From Marinobacter sp. es.042 (GTDB lineage Bacteria; Pseudomonadota; Gammaproteobacteria; Pseudomonadales; Oleiphilaceae): 64,000 nucleotides of DNA. Shown here one piece after another: positions 7,496 to 17,816 of this stretch; the stretch's first letter is position 1; each line of letters starts with the position of its first letter. The position numbers and the translations under genes are program-made. A model generated the notes under the pieces. It did not search any database and was not told the origin of the DNA. It saw nothing but the letters and a program-made list of their open reading frames with translations. The DNA lies in contig NZ_LT897781.1 of assembly GCF_900188315.1 (NCBI RefSeq), positions 868,001 through 932,000 of the forward strand. Direction: 5' to 3'.

Positions 7496-8860
7496 TCAGC
7501 GTTTCCGGGTTGTGGTCGCGATCACGACACTGACCAGTCCGGAGCCTACCAGGGCACCAACGAAAGGCATCAGGGTGGGAATGCTGCCGGGGAAGCTGGC
7601 AGCTTCCAATCCGGCCATCAGGCTGCCACCGGTAATCCATCCGGGCAGAATCGCGCCGAAAAGTCCCGCCAGACAGCCCAGGATCGCCGCCCTCGTGGTC
7701 ATTTTTCCCCAGAGCCCCATCAGTACAGGCAGAACCGCCGTGGCGCAAAGCAGGTCTGCGATCAAAAATAGCCGCAGCACGGAAATCCCCTGAAGTGCCA
7801 CCAGAACCACAGGAATCATCAGCAGCACGGTAAACCATCGGGCACTGACAATGGACAACCCCTGTTTTTCGGTAACCGCCAGCGACGCAAGTGCGTTCTG
7901 CAGGGTATCCACCGAGGATGCCACGAGTGTGATGGCCAGGATCAGAGCCGGTAAAGCGAGCCAGGCCGGGGCATCCGCGAGCAAGGCAAAAAACGGAATC
8001 GGCGGGCTGCCAAGGTCGGCGCCGCTCATGGCCGCCAGTATTCCCAGCCCGCCAACCACAGCGACAACGGCGATGGTAACCACCCCGCCCAGCAACGCTC
8101 CGCGGCTCAGGGCGTCCGTATCGCGAGCCGACCATAAACGCTGCCAGTATCCCTGGTGGAACAGGTTGGCGGCGGTGACAGCAATCACCAGGGTCAGCGC
8201 CACGCTCAGGGCCGCCGACGCGGGGATATCCGGTAGCGCTGCAGGTGCTGCGTCCGGAAGCTTGCCTACGGCAACAAAACTGACGATAGCCAGCAAGCCG
8301 ATCAGTAACAGTGCCTGCCATTGGTCGGTAACGATGCTGGCCCTGAGACCACCAACAGCGGTGTATACCAGCGTGGTTATGGCAACGCCAATGACCACAA
8401 TGCCGCCATCAATACCGGAAAGCAGCGACGTTATGGCACCAATGGCAGTAAGCTCCGCGGTCAGAAAGCAAAGCATGTAGAGCACCGAGATCGTCGAAAC
8501 GTAGCGGCGTACGCCATTGCCATAACAAGCGTTGGCGAATTCGCCGATGCTGCGTCCCTCCGGAAGGAAGCGGCGAATAGCGGGGCCACAGAAGGCGAAC
8601 ACGATAAACGGCAAGGCGGCGCCCAGGGCATAGCCAGCCAGAGCCAGAGGGCCGACCAGTGCGCCAACCTCAGGCGGGGCAAACAGAATCCAGCCGCCCA
8701 TGCCGGAAGCGAGGAAAGACAGTCCGAGGGCCCTGGCTCCCTGACTGTTTCTTGCCGTTACATAGTCATCCAGTCCGCCGTCGGCGAGACGGGCTCTCAG
8801 TCCGAGCCAGGCAAACAGGATCATGGCGACCACGATCGCCGCGAGGGTGGTATAAAACAT
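7496..8860 (-). CDS. Sodium:solute symporter family (SSS) transporter
   Basis: A 454-residue, very hydrophobic protein with about 13 predicted TM helices, an N-terminal out-facing segment as in SSS proteins, and conserved features such as GGWILFAPPEVGALVG, the AVGGLRASIVTDQWQ motif near TM5-6 and an LLCATAVLP helix. The family imports small solutes (amino acids, urea, organic acids) with Na+. The substrate cannot be told from sequence. A GGAG ribosome site lies 9 bases before the ATG. It converges on the Exb cluster and is separated from phaC by a hairpin. Confidence 0.85.
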   Translation of the reverse strand: MFYTTLAAIVVAMILFAWLGLRARLADGGLDDYVTARNSQGARALGLSFLASGMGGWILFAPPEVGALVGPLALAGYALGAALPFIVFAFCGPAIRRFLPEGRSIGEFANACYGNGVRRYVSTISVLYMLCFLTAELTAIGAITSLLSGIDGGIVVIGVAITTLVYTAVGGLRASIVTDQWQALLLIGLLAIVSFVAVGKLPDAAPAALPDIPASAALSVALTLVIAVTAANLFHQGYWQRLWSARDTDALSRGALLGGVVTIAVVAVVGGLGILAAMSGADLGSPPIPFFALLADAPAWLALPALILAITLVASSVDTLQNALASLAVTEKQGLSIVSARWFTVLLMIPVVLVALQGISVLRLFLIADLLCATAVLPVLMGLWGKMTTRAAILGCLAGLFGAILPGWITGGSLMAGLEAASFPGSIPTLMPFVGALVGSGLVSVVIATTTRKR

Positions 8861-8927
8861 CGGGAGGTTCTCCGCCGTTCATCAAGCGGGCCATAGTGCC
8901 ACAACGGCGGAAGCGGGGCGAGATACG

Positions 8928-8951
8928 TTGGCCCGCAGGAATGCGGGCCAA
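8928..8951 (-). terminator. Hairpin downstream of phaC
   Basis: A perfect 10-bp stem TTGGCCCGCA / TGCGGGCCAA closes a 4-base loop just after the phaC stop on the minus strand and before the symporter start. No T-tract follows, so it may be a weak or Rho-assisted terminator. Confidence 0.5.
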
Positions 8952-8959
8952 GCAGAGGT

Positions 8960-10762
8960 CTACTGCTTCAAGGCCTCCGCAGCTTTGACTTTGACGTAGC
9001 TGCCGGGTGCGTCCTCAATCGCAGGAAGTTTCCCTTCGCCGGGGATGCGAGCCGGCACGTCGCCGTCTGAGAAACGGGCAATCCACTCGAGCCAGTGGGG
9101 CCACCAGGATCCCGGATGGTGTTCGGACTTCTCGAACCAGGCGTCTGCATCCGGCACCAGGGTGTCATTGGTCCAGTAGCCGTACTTTTCCTTGTAGGGC
9201 GGGTTGATCACGCCAGCGATATGGCCGGAGCCGGAGAGCACAAAGCGGACATCACCGCCGTGGGCCAGCGCCCCTTTGTAGGTGGTTTTCCATTTAGCGA
9301 TGTGATCCTGTCTGGCGGACAGGAAAAAAGAGGGTACATCGATTTCGGACAGATTGATGGACTCGCCGAGCAGGCTCAGGGAGTCTGGCTGTACCAGACG
9401 ATTATTCAGGTACATCTGGCGCAGATAATAACTGTGCATTCGCGCTGGCAGGTTGGTGCCATCGGTGTTCCAGTACAGCAGGTCAAAAGCCGCGGGCTTC
9501 TGGCCTTTAAGGTAGTTATTGGTCCAGAACGACCAGAACAGCTCGTTTTCTCTCAACAGGTTAAACGTGAACGCCATAGCGCGACCGTCCAGGTAGCCTT
9601 TGCGCTCCAGCATTTTCTCAATACCCCGGATCGAGTGATCGTTGATGAAGACACCGATTCCGCCAGGGTCCGAGAAGTCCAGAAGTGTCGTCAGGTAGGT
9701 AGCACTGGCCACCGGATTACGGCCTTTTTTCTTGAGCCAGGCCAATGTTGAGCCCAGCAGGGTGCCACCGATGCAATAGCCGATCAGATTCATCTGATCT
9801 TCGCCGGTGGCTTCGGTAACCGCATCCATGGCAGCCAGTGGCCCCAGTTCCATGTAGTCTTCCCAGCCTTTGTCCCGCAGGGAGGGCCCGGGATTTCGCC
9901 AGGAAATAATAAAAACAGTCTGTCCCTGGTTGACCAACCACTGGATAAAGGAGTTCCTGGCCGTGAGGTCCAGGATGTAATACTTGTTGATCCATGGCGG
10001 AACAATCAGCAATGGGCGTTTGCTGACGGTTTCAGTTGTCGGCGAGTACTGGATCAACTGCATCAGTTCGTTCTGGAACACCACCTTGCCCGGGGTGGTT
10101 GCCAGGTTACGTCCCACCTCAAAGGCAGAGCGATCAGTCATGCCAACATTGAACAGGGACGGATTCTGGCGCAGGTCTTCGATCAGCTGCCGTCCACCGT
10201 CGATCAGGTTCATCCCTTTGCGTTCCCAGGTAATCCTGAGCACTTCCGGATTCGTGGCCGGGAAATTCGAGGGTGACAGTGCGCTGGTCAGATGCCGGGC
10301 GTAGAACAGCATCTGGTCCCGTCCTGCCGGGGGAATCCCTTCCATGCTGGCCGCCCAGTTCAGAAAGGCCTGTGAGTTGATCAGATAGGCTTGGTGGAGG
10401 ACATCAAAAGGCAGATGCTTGTGCCACTCCTCGGCCTGGAAGCGTCGGTCGTCGGCCTCTGGTTCGACAACGGGCTTCTTGTCCTTGCCCACGAGCCGTG
10501 CAAGGGTGTAGTACCCCAGCGCGGCATGTTTGCGGGCCAGATCCAGTTCCGCGCCTGCAAACCGGAGCGGGTGCAGGAGCAGGTCCTCGGCCATTGTGCG
10601 GTAGGCATCGGACATTTCCGTTATCGTGGAGAGCGTTGCCGCATCCAGGACGCCAGTATCTCCCAATGCTTTCTCCAGTTGCTGCTGTCCCTGGCGGACG
10701 TTGGTTTCGAAGCCGTTGACGAGCTGACCTACGGCTTTCCCGAGCGTATCCAGACCGAACAT
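8960..10762 (-). CDS. phaC: Class I poly(R)-hydroxyalkanoate synthase
   Basis: A 600-residue cytoplasmic PHA polymerase. It has the N-terminal PhaC_N region (about 100-270) and an alpha/beta-hydrolase core with the modified lipase box GYCIGG (nucleophile Cys330). A conserved DFSDPGGIGVF stretch, an SARQDHI segment bearing the Asp and GSGHIAGVINPP bearing the catalytic His complete the triad. The length fits class I enzymes, which polymerise short-chain hydroxyacyl-CoA into storage granules. An AAGGGA site precedes the ATG. The phasin gene lies 9 bases upstream in the same direction, so the pair is probably one transcript. No phaA or phaB is in the window. Confidence 0.97.
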   Translation of the reverse strand: MFGLDTLGKAVGQLVNGFETNVRQGQQQLEKALGDTGVLDAATLSTITEMSDAYRTMAEDLLLHPLRFAGAELDLARKHAALGYYTLARLVGKDKKPVVEPEADDRRFQAEEWHKHLPFDVLHQAYLINSQAFLNWAASMEGIPPAGRDQMLFYARHLTSALSPSNFPATNPEVLRITWERKGMNLIDGGRQLIEDLRQNPSLFNVGMTDRSAFEVGRNLATTPGKVVFQNELMQLIQYSPTTETVSKRPLLIVPPWINKYYILDLTARNSFIQWLVNQGQTVFIISWRNPGPSLRDKGWEDYMELGPLAAMDAVTEATGEDQMNLIGYCIGGTLLGSTLAWLKKKGRNPVASATYLTTLLDFSDPGGIGVFINDHSIRGIEKMLERKGYLDGRAMAFTFNLLRENELFWSFWTNNYLKGQKPAAFDLLYWNTDGTNLPARMHSYYLRQMYLNNRLVQPDSLSLLGESINLSEIDVPSFFLSARQDHIAKWKTTYKGALAHGGDVRFVLSGSGHIAGVINPPYKEKYGYWTNDTLVPDADAWFEKSEHHPGSWWPHWLEWIARFSDGDVPARIPGEGKLPAIEDAPGSYVKVKAAEALKQ

Positions 10763-10771
10763 AACTATCCC

Positions 10772-11104
10772 TTATTTGGCGGTTTTCGGGCCGGGTTTGG
10801 CCGATGCCTCGGGTGCTTTCTCGAACACCTTCTGAATCTGCTCCCTGCTTTCGTTGAAGTAGTCCTGCCAGGCTTTCCAGTCTGCGGTGAACTGCTCGCT
10901 CAGTGATTTCAGGGTTTCCGCCTGGTCGCCAGTCAGGCTTTTCAGGCTCTCCAGATCACGGACCTCAGACACCTTTTTAGCCTGCTCCATGGTGACATCG
11001 GCATAACGTCGGAAGGCGTTCATCTGCATTTCTGCGGCCTTGCCAAATTGCTCGAAAAGGGTCTCGTTCAGACGGGTTGCTTTTTCGAAAAGCTCGGTGT
11101 TCAT
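10772..11104 (-). CDS. Phasin family protein
   Basis: A 110-residue, fully helical, amphipathic protein with phasin features: LFEKATRLNETLFEQFGKAAE near the N-terminus, Gln/Ala/Lys-rich helices and a Pro/Ala/Lys-rich tail (PGPKTAK). Phasins coat PHA granules. The ATG at 11104 is 8 bases after AAAGGAG; an in-frame GTG two codons earlier would sit too close to that site. It lies immediately upstream of phaC, supporting the role. Confidence 0.9.
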   Translation of the reverse strand: MNTELFEKATRLNETLFEQFGKAAEMQMNAFRRYADVTMEQAKKVSEVRDLESLKSLTGDQAETLKSLSEQFTADWKAWQDYFNESREQIQKVFEKAPEASAKPGPKTAK

Positions 11105-11247
11105 GGTCACAACTCCTTTGCGTATGGATTTGATGGAATTCTATTCTGCCCCATCCTGCGTGACGCAATTTTGACAAGCATCAATCCCGGGTTCGGCTTA
11201 TGCTTTACTGTAGGAACATGTTTTCCCGGCAAGGCAGGAGACGCCAT

Positions 11248-11568
11248 ATGACCAACCGGAAATCAGAACTTGAAACACTGAGAGCCGACCTGACGGCCAG
11301 ACTTTCCCGTTATGAGGCGCATCAGCATCGGGAAGGGGGCGCGTTAGACAAGGATTTCGAGGAGCAGGCTACCCAGACCCAGAACGACGAAGTGGTCGAT
11401 TCGCTGGAAACCGAAACCCGTTCCGAACTCGCTCAGATTGAACATGCACTGGCTCGGATTGATAACGGTGTGGGCGACGAATGCGAATCCTGCGGCGAGG
11501 CCATTGACCCACGCCGCTTGCAGGTTCTGCCCTATACCACGGTTTGCGTGGACTGTGCCGAAGACTGA
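11248..11568 (+). CDS. TraR/DksA-family zinc-finger protein
   Basis: A 106-residue protein with an N-terminal coiled coil (about 5-65) and a C-terminal four-cysteine zinc finger (CESCGEAID...CVDC, about 78-102). DksA/TraR proteins enter the RNA polymerase secondary channel and adjust transcription. It is shorter than DksA (about 150) and resembles the small YbiI/DksA-like group. The start at 11248 follows GGCAGGAG. The ABC ATPase gene begins 8 bases downstream, so they may share a transcript, although a direct functional link is not implied. Confidence 0.87.
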   Translation: MTNRKSELETLRADLTARLSRYEAHQHREGGALDKDFEEQATQTQNDEVVDSLETETRSELAQIEHALARIDNGVGDECESCGEAIDPRRLQVLPYTTVCVDCAED

Positions 11569-11576
11569 GTGACACC

Positions 11577-12308
11577 ATGGAGCCACTGCAGGCATCCACG
11601 ACCGGCTCGGCCGTATTCCAGACCCGGGGCCTGACGAAAACCTATGATCAGGGTGAGGTTCAGGTTCATGCCCTCCGTGGCGTAGATCTGGATCTCTATG
11701 GCGGCGAACTGGTCGTCATGCTGGGCGCTTCCGGTTCTGGCAAATCCACACTCCTTAACATTCTTGGCGGGCTGGATGTGCCATCGACCGGCGAGGTCCG
11801 GTATCGGGATTTTGATCTCAGTGCTGCCGGCGACCGCGAACTCACCCGTTATCGCCGTGAACACGTGGGTTTCGTGTTCCAGTTCTATAATCTCATTCCC
11901 AGCCTCACCGCCAGGGAAAATGTGGCGGCAGTGACCGAGATAGCGACAAATCCAATGACGCCGGAAGAGGCACTTGAACTGGTTGGGCTCAAGAGCCGCA
12001 TTGACCATTTTCCGGCCCAGCTTTCCGGTGGCGAACAGCAGCGCGTTGCCATTGCCCGGGCTATTGCCAAACGACCGGATGTACTCCTGTGCGACGAGCC
12101 AACCGGCGCCCTCGATTCCGCCACCGGCGTATTGGTGCTCGAGGCACTGGACAAAGCCAACCGGGAGACCGGCACGACTACCGTTATCATTACCCACAAT
12201 GCTTCCATCGCCGGCATGGCGGATCGCGTGATAACGCTCTCGGACGGCAACATCAGCGGTGAGCGTCTTAATGAACGTCGCCAGGATCCCCGCACATTGT
12301 CCTGGTAA
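11577..12308 (+). CDS. ABC transporter ATPase, LolD/MacB type
   Basis: A 243-residue nucleotide-binding subunit: Walker A (GASGSGKST, about 48-56), Q-loop ([11 protein letters not shown]), signature LSGGEQQR (about 144-151), Walker B ([12 protein letters not shown]) and H-loop (IITHN). The [14 protein letters not shown] stretch is typical of the LolD/MacB/FtsE-type family, which pairs with FtsX-fold permeases. The permease and an HlyD-type adaptor follow directly, giving a complete inner-membrane export module. ATG 11577 is chosen because the conserved core starts soon after; an upstream in-frame ATG lies inside the preceding gene. Confidence 0.95.
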   Translation: MEPLQASTTGSAVFQTRGLTKTYDQGEVQVHALRGVDLDLYGGELVVMLGASGSGKSTLLNILGGLDVPSTGEVRYRDFDLSAAGDRELTRYRREHVGFVFQFYNLIPSLTARENVAAVTEIATNPMTPEEALELVGLKSRIDHFPAQLSGGEQQRVAIARAIAKRPDVLLCDEPTGALDSATGVLVLEALDKANRETGTTTVIITHNASIAGMADRVITLSDGNISGERLNERRQDPRTLSW

Positions 12309-12329
12309 CGGTACTGAAGAGTAACAGCC

Positions 12330-14711
12330 ATGTCCCCGAAGGGATTGAACACGGTTCTGAACGTAAAGTTACGGCGGGAACTCTGGCAGATGCGCGGTCA
12401 GGTACTGGCCATCGCACTGGTTATTGCCGGAGGCGTGGGCGTGTGCGTGATGTCTCTCGTGAACTATTCATCGCTGTTGGCAACCAGAGCCCAGTATTAC
12501 GAACAACACGAATTTGCCGAGGTCTTTGCGCCGGTTAAACGGGCCCCACGTCATACTCTCAAGGACATCGCTGCGCTGCCTGGTATCGCCAGGTACGAGG
12601 GGAGGGTCGAAGGCGCTGCGAAACTGCAAATACCCGGGTTCCCGGATCCGGTGTCGGCTCGCCTGGTGTCTGTTCCGCCGGAAGGTCAGCCTGACGTCAA
12701 CCGCCTTTTTATTCGCCAGGGACGGCTCCCGGTTGCTGGTCGAAGCCAGGAGATCGCAGTTATCGGAAGCTTTGCCGAAGCGCATGAGTTGGTTCTGGGA
12801 GATCAGTTTGAAGCCATTATCAACGGCCGCCGGCAGGCTCTTACGGTAACCGGCATTGTTGAGTCACCGGAATTCATCTACGTCATTCCTCCGGGCGGTA
12901 TGCTGCCGGACTATCAGCGGTATGGTGTTCTCTGGATGAACAGAGAGTCCCTGGAATCCGCCATGGATATGCGGGGCGCTTTCAACAGCCTGGCGGTGAC
13001 GCTCAAACCTGGCCATTCTGCTGCATCCGTCATTGATGCTCTGGATCGGTTGCTGGCCCGATATGGGGCAACGGGGGCTTTTGGCCGGGACGACCAGTTT
13101 TCCCACCGTTTTCTGAGTGACGAGCTCAATCAGCTGAAAACCATGGCGACGGTTTTCCCCCTCATTTTCATGAGTGTCGCCATGTTTTTGTTGAATGTGG
13201 TGATTGGCCGTCTGATCAGCACCCAGCGGGATATCGTCGCGGTACTCAAGGCCTTCGGCTATAGCAACCGTCAGATCGCCTGGCATTACAGCAAACTGGT
13301 CATCGTGATCGCCGTCATCGGTTTGCTGGCGGGGCTTGGCCTCGGCCTATGGCTTGGACGCTCTCTCGGCGAACTGTACATGGATTATTACCGCTTTCCG
13401 GGGCTGTTGTTTCGCATTGACCCTGCATGGGTTGGGCTGCTGGGGTTGATGACAATTGTGGTCGCCTGGCTCGGTGCCTGGCGAGCCATCAGTCAGGCAG
13501 CGGCACTGCCGCCCGCTGAAGTTATGAGGCCTGAGGGGCCCGCCAGATACCGGGTGACCATAGTGGAAAAGCTCCTCTCGGGAATCCGTTTCGCCCAGCC
13601 CTCCCGAATGATCGTGCGCCAGCTCTCCCGTCGTCCGGTCCGGACCCTGTTATCGATGACTGGGGTCGCCATGGCCACTGCCATCGTGATGGTGGGCAAC
13701 TTCCAGTTCGATTCGGTGTCCCTGATGGTTCACACGCAGTTTGCACGGGTTCAGCAACAGGATCTGTCCGCGACCTTTATTGATCCGGTGAACAGCGCGG
13801 CGTTGTTCGGCTTGCAGCGGCAAGCCGGGATACGTTACGTGGAGGGGCGACGCTCGGTCCCGGCACGTCTTGTTTCCGGCCATCGGGAGTGGCGAAGCGC
13901 AGTCACCGGAATACCCTCCGAGGCGCGCCTGCAATTTGTCATCGACAGTGACCTACAGCCGGTTCCGCTCCCCAGGGAGGGGTTGTTGTTGACCGATTTT
14001 CTGGCCGATGAACTGGGTGTCGGTCCAGGGGATGTTCTGCAGCTGGAGCTCCTGGAGGGCGACCGCCGAACGGTTATGGTTCCTGTCGCCGGTATCACCA
14101 GCGAGTTTCTCGGGGTTGGTGCCTACATGGATCTGGATGCCCTTAACCGGGCACTGGGGGACGGGCCCCTGATCAATCAGGCCCTGATCAACCTGGATCC
14201 GGACAAGGCTTCGGAAGTTTATAACAGTCTTCGCGAAACCCCGGGAGTGCTTGGCCTGAGCATCCGGCAGGCCATGCTCGACAGCTTCTACGACACCCTG
14301 GCGAGAACCTTCCTGACGTTCACCTTTTTTAACAGCCTGATGGGCGGAATCATCGCTTTTGGAGTGGTCTACAACACGATCCGGATTTCACTGGCGGAAA
14401 AAGGTCGGGAGTTGGCGAGCCTGAGAGTGCTGGGATACACCCAGAATGAAGTTGCGCATATATTGTTGGGAGAGGTTGCGCTCTTGCTGTTTCTGGGCAT
14501 TCCCCTTGGTTGGCTGATTGGCCAGGGTCTGGCACTCATGATTGTTACTGCCATGCAAACCGAACTGTACCGGGTGCCCTTGACGATCACCAGCCAGACA
14601 CTTGGCATGTCCGCGTTGGTCGTGGTGGTATCGGCAATCGCTTCCGGGGTGATTGCCTGGTGGCGCCTGAAAGCGCTGGATCTGGTGGCGGTGTTGAAAA
14701 CACGGGAATAG
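12330..14711 (+). CDS. ABC transporter permease, duplicated FtsX/MacB domains
   Basis: A 793-residue permease with two FtsX-type units. TM1 is at about 25-45, followed by a MacB-like periplasmic domain; TM2-TM4 at about 272-385; TM5 at about 440-460, followed by a second periplasmic domain; and TM6-TM8 at about 667-780. Such eight-TM permeases work as mechanotransmitters or lipoprotein/lipid extractors rather than classic channel pumps. It sits between the ATPase and the HlyD-type adaptor. The substrate is unknown; antimicrobial, siderophore, lipid or peptide export are all possible. Confidence 0.92.
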   Translation: MSPKGLNTVLNVKLRRELWQMRGQVLAIALVIAGGVGVCVMSLVNYSSLLATRAQYYEQHEFAEVFAPVKRAPRHTLKDIAALPGIARYEGRVEGAAKLQIPGFPDPVSARLVSVPPEGQPDVNRLFIRQGRLPVAGRSQEIAVIGSFAEAHELVLGDQFEAIINGRRQALTVTGIVESPEFIYVIPPGGMLPDYQRYGVLWMNRESLESAMDMRGAFNSLAVTLKPGHSAASVIDALDRLLARYGATGAFGRDDQFSHRFLSDELNQLKTMATVFPLIFMSVAMFLLNVVIGRLISTQRDIVAVLKAFGYSNRQIAWHYSKLVIVIAVIGLLAGLGLGLWLGRSLGELYMDYYRFPGLLFRIDPAWVGLLGLMTIVVAWLGAWRAISQAAALPPAEVMRPEGPARYRVTIVEKLLSGIRFAQPSRMIVRQLSRRPVRTLLSMTGVAMATAIVMVGNFQFDSVSLMVHTQFARVQQQDLSATFIDPVNSAALFGLQRQAGIRYVEGRRSVPARLVSGHREWRSAVTGIPSEARLQFVIDSDLQPVPLPREGLLLTDFLADELGVGPGDVLQLELLEGDRRTVMVPVAGITSEFLGVGAYMDLDALNRALGDGPLINQALINLDPDKASEVYNSLRETPGVLGLSIRQAMLDSFYDTLARTFLTFTFFNSLMGGIIAFGVVYNTIRISLAEKGRELASLRVLGYTQNEVAHILLGEVALLLFLGIPLGWLIGQGLALMIVTAMQTELYRVPLTITSQTLGMSALVVVVSAIASGVIAWWRLKALDLVAVLKTRE

Positions 14712-14743
14712 ATTTGGAAGCAACCAGGGAGTGAGCTGAGGTT

Positions 14744-15949
14744 ATGGCGAAAAAAGGGTTTGCCGGAAAATGGTTATTCTGGGGCGTGTTTGTAATGCTC
14801 GCCAGTGTTGCAGTTGTGGTCACGATCCGACCCGATCCGGTCTGGGTGGATCTGGCGCCGGCAACCCGTGGCCCCATGGAAATCACTATCAAGGAGGAGG
14901 GCAAAACGCGGGTGCGTGACCGATACGTGGTTTCATCACCGGTTGCCGGCTATCTGCACAGGGTATTGCTGGAAGTGGGGGATCCGGTGATTCCGGGAGA
15001 GCTGCTGACGGAGGTGGACCCCATGCCTGCCAGCACCCTCGATGCCCGCAGCCGGGCAGAAGCAGAGGCCAAGGTACAGTCGGCCCGTTCAGCGCTCAAT
15101 TCCACCCGTCAAAAAGTCGCAGCCGCTGAGGCCGATGCAGATCTGGCGGAGCGGGAACTGGCTCGTCTGCAGGCGCTGAGTGATGACCATTTTGTTTCCG
15201 ACGAGCGTTTGCAGCAGGCCCGGGCCGCTGCGGCCAGAACCCGGGCCATTCTGCGTTCCGCCCGCTTTGACGAGGAAGTGATGGCCCATGAACTGGCAGC
15301 GGCCAGAACCCGACTTGAAGTGTCTGCTGCTCGGGCTAATGGCGACGGCGCGGTTGAACGTGTGCCGGTAAGATCTCCGGTGAATGGCTCAGTCCTCGGC
15401 ATTGTCCGAAAAAGCGAGGGCGTCGTTCAGGCCGGTGAATCCATTCTGGAACTCGGCGATCCCGGGGCGCTTGAGGTGGTCGTTGATGTGTTGAGCTTTG
15501 ATGCCGTGAACCTCAGGCCGGGTATTGTGGCGCGACTCAATGGCTGGGGCGGAGGCACCCTCGATGCCGTTGTCCGGCGGGTTGAGCCCGTTGGATTCGA
15601 AGACGTGTCGGCCCTTGGCGTGGAAGAGAGGCGCGTGCAAGTCGTTGCGGACATCGTCAGCCCTCCGGATGCCTGGCAAAGCCTGGGGGACGGCTATCGG
15701 GTAGACGCCGAGTTTCTGCTCTGGCGTTCCGACAATGTCCTTCAGGTTCCGGAATCCGCCATCTTTGTCAGTGATGGGCAGCACCAGGTATTCCGCGTTG
15801 TCGATGACATTGCGGTTCTGACAGACGTGTCGGTCGGTCGCACAAACGGGTTTCATACAGTAATCCAGGAAGGATTGAGTGAGGCAGACAACGTCGTCCG
15901 ACACCCGGATCGTCAGCTTGAAGACGGCAGCCGTATCCGTCTTCGTTAA
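14744..15949 (+). CDS. HlyD-type periplasmic adaptor protein
   Basis: A 401-residue protein with an N-terminal TM anchor (about 10-30), a split lipoyl/barrel-sandwich domain (VSSPVAGYLHRVLLEVGDPV at about 64-83 and VRSPVNGSVLGIV at about 209), a coiled-coil hairpin (about 100-195, rich in Ala/Arg/Glu) and a C-terminal beta-barrel/membrane-proximal part ending in EDGSRIRLR. Membrane-fusion proteins of this kind bridge an inner-membrane ABC exporter to a TolC-like channel. It is 32 bases after the permease. No outer-membrane channel gene is nearby, so a shared TolC is assumed. Confidence 0.92.
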   Translation: MAKKGFAGKWLFWGVFVMLASVAVVVTIRPDPVWVDLAPATRGPMEITIKEEGKTRVRDRYVVSSPVAGYLHRVLLEVGDPVIPGELLTEVDPMPASTLDARSRAEAEAKVQSARSALNSTRQKVAAAEADADLAERELARLQALSDDHFVSDERLQQARAAAARTRAILRSARFDEEVMAHELAAARTRLEVSAARANGDGAVERVPVRSPVNGSVLGIVRKSEGVVQAGESILELGDPGALEVVVDVLSFDAVNLRPGIVARLNGWGGGTLDAVVRRVEPVGFEDVSALGVEERRVQVVADIVSPPDAWQSLGDGYRVDAEFLLWRSDNVLQVPESAIFVSDGQHQVFRVVDDIAVLTDVSVGRTNGFHTVIQEGLSEADNVVRHPDRQLEDGSRIRLR

Positions 15950-16047
15950 TGGCCTGCATTGCACGGTCCGCGGGCTAAAATGAGAGGACATATCACGTTT
16001 GGCTGGCTAGACTGACGGCACATAAAAACAAAAAGGAGACTGGCACG

Positions 16048-17796
16048 GTGAACCAGTTCGATACGCTTATTGTCGGCGGCCGCTACTTTGACGGTACCGG
16101 CGGCCCCTCACGCATCGCCCATGTTGGAGTCAAAGATGGCCGGGTTGCCGGAGTCCTTGACCAGCCGCCCGAACCCGGCCTTGCGACGCGCACGATTGAC
16201 GCCAGTGGTTGCTGGGTGACGCCGGGATTTCTCGATACCCATACCCATTACGATGCCGAGTTGTTGGTAGCGCCGTCTCTGTCTGAATCCGTGCGTCACG
16301 GTGTCACCACGGTGCTGATCGGCAGTTGTTCCCTGAGCATGGTCTGTTCCGATCCGGAGGACGCCTCGGATATTTTTACCCGGGTGGAAACGGTCCCGAG
16401 GGAAAAAGTGCTGCCCATTCTGAAGCAGCACAAGTCCTGGCAGACACCAAAAGAGTGGGTGGCGTTCATGGACCAGCATCCACTGGGGCCCAATGTCATC
16501 AGCTTTCTCGGCCACAGTGATCTGAGAGCCGCCGTGATGGGTCTTCATCGCGCCACCGACAGGAACGTGACGCCGACTCCCGAAGAACAGCAAAAAATGG
16601 AGGCTCTGCTGGAGGAGGCGCTGCAGGAAGGATTCCTCGGTCTTTCCACCATGTGCCTGAAATGGGACAAGGTGGACGGTGATCGGGAGTGGTCCAAGAG
16701 CCTGCCAAGCACCTACGCCCGCTGGCGGGAGGTGAGCCGTCTGAATGCACTGTTGCGCCGTTACGGGCGGGTGCACCAGGGCGCACCGAATGCGGCCAAT
16801 CCGTTGCAGGTAACACAGTACCTGAAAGAGACCCTGGGCTGGTTGAGAAAGCCCCTGAAAACAACCCTCATTGCGATGATCGACCTCAAGGGAAACCCCA
16901 CGGTCAAACCCATGGCCAGTCTGGTCGGATGGCTGGCCAACAGCTTTGGTGGTAATTTTCGCTGGCAGCTGCTCCCGACACCGTTCACGGTCTATGCCGA
17001 TGGCATGGATATCGTGCTTTTCGAAGAATTCGGTGCTGGTGAAATGGCCCTGGATATTCGGGATCAGCTTGAGCGCAACGATCTCCTCAAGGACGAACAG
17101 TACCGCCGGAAATTCCGGAAATTCTATAAGGAGAAGCTCTCTCCGCGCGTTTGGCAGCGGGATTTCGGTGATGCTGTCATTCTCGATTGCCCGGACAAGA
17201 GTGTCGTCGGGCGAAACTTCGCTGAACTGGCGGCAGACCGCGGCATCCATGTTGTCGATTTCTTCCTCGACATGGTGGTGGCCCATGGACGTTCGCTGCG
17301 CTGGTTTACCACGGTGGGGAATCACAGAAAGGATAGGCTCCGAAAAATGGTGACCAATCCCGGCGCGCTGATCACCTTCTCAGATGCCGGCGCCCACATC
17401 CGGAATATGGCCTTCTACAACTTGCCGCTTCGGTTTCTGAAGCTCGTTAATGAAAGCCACGACGAGGGCGAGCCGATCATGTCCCTCGAACGTGCCGTGC
17501 ACCGATTGACCGGCGAACAGGCAGATTGGCTTGGCGTTAATGCAGGTCATATCAGGGTAGGGGACCGGGCCGATATAACGGTACTTGATCCCCGTGGCCT
17601 TGATCAGGATCTGGAGCAGGTTGAATGGGGCGAGATGGAAAACTTCGGACTGGAAAGAATGGTTAACCGTGTCCCTGGTTGTGTCAGAGAGGTGCTGATC
17701 AATGGCCGGCCTGCGGTAACGAATGGTGAGGTGCAACCTGCGTTGGGCAGGGAATCTGGATACGGACACTTCCTGCGCGCCGGGGCGTCTGGATAA
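16048..17796 (+). CDS. D-aminoacylase-type amidohydrolase
   Basis: A 582-residue protein of the amidohydrolase superfamily, N-acyl-D-amino-acid deacylase branch. The metal-binding HxH is in DTHTHYDAE (His65/His67), and the catalytic Asp lies in TFSDAGAHIRNM near residue 446. The C-terminus returns to the small beta domain (VGDRADITVLDP...VREVLINGRPAV). The length is somewhat above typical D-aminoacylases (about 480-500), with an insert in the middle third, so the substrate is not certain. It starts at GTG with AAGGAG upstream. The downstream DUF2238 gene follows after 20 bases. Confidence 0.88.
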   Translation: MNQFDTLIVGGRYFDGTGGPSRIAHVGVKDGRVAGVLDQPPEPGLATRTIDASGCWVTPGFLDTHTHYDAELLVAPSLSESVRHGVTTVLIGSCSLSMVCSDPEDASDIFTRVETVPREKVLPILKQHKSWQTPKEWVAFMDQHPLGPNVISFLGHSDLRAAVMGLHRATDRNVTPTPEEQQKMEALLEEALQEGFLGLSTMCLKWDKVDGDREWSKSLPSTYARWREVSRLNALLRRYGRVHQGAPNAANPLQVTQYLKETLGWLRKPLKTTLIAMIDLKGNPTVKPMASLVGWLANSFGGNFRWQLLPTPFTVYADGMDIVLFEEFGAGEMALDIRDQLERNDLLKDEQYRRKFRKFYKEKLSPRVWQRDFGDAVILDCPDKSVVGRNFAELAADRGIHVVDFFLDMVVAHGRSLRWFTTVGNHRKDRLRKMVTNPGALITFSDAGAHIRNMAFYNLPLRFLKLVNESHDEGEPIMSLERAVHRLTGEQADWLGVNAGHIRVGDRADITVLDPRGLDQDLEQVEWGEMENFGLERMVNRVPGCVREVLINGRPAVTNGEVQPALGRESGYGHFLRAGASG

Positions 17797-17816
17797 CCAC
17801 GAACAAAAGGAAACTT

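Noticed and set aside
16108..17325. 405-codon open frame on the minus strand inside the amidohydrolase gene.
   Set aside because: A mirror of codon bias in the real plus-strand gene, which has clear catalytic motifs.
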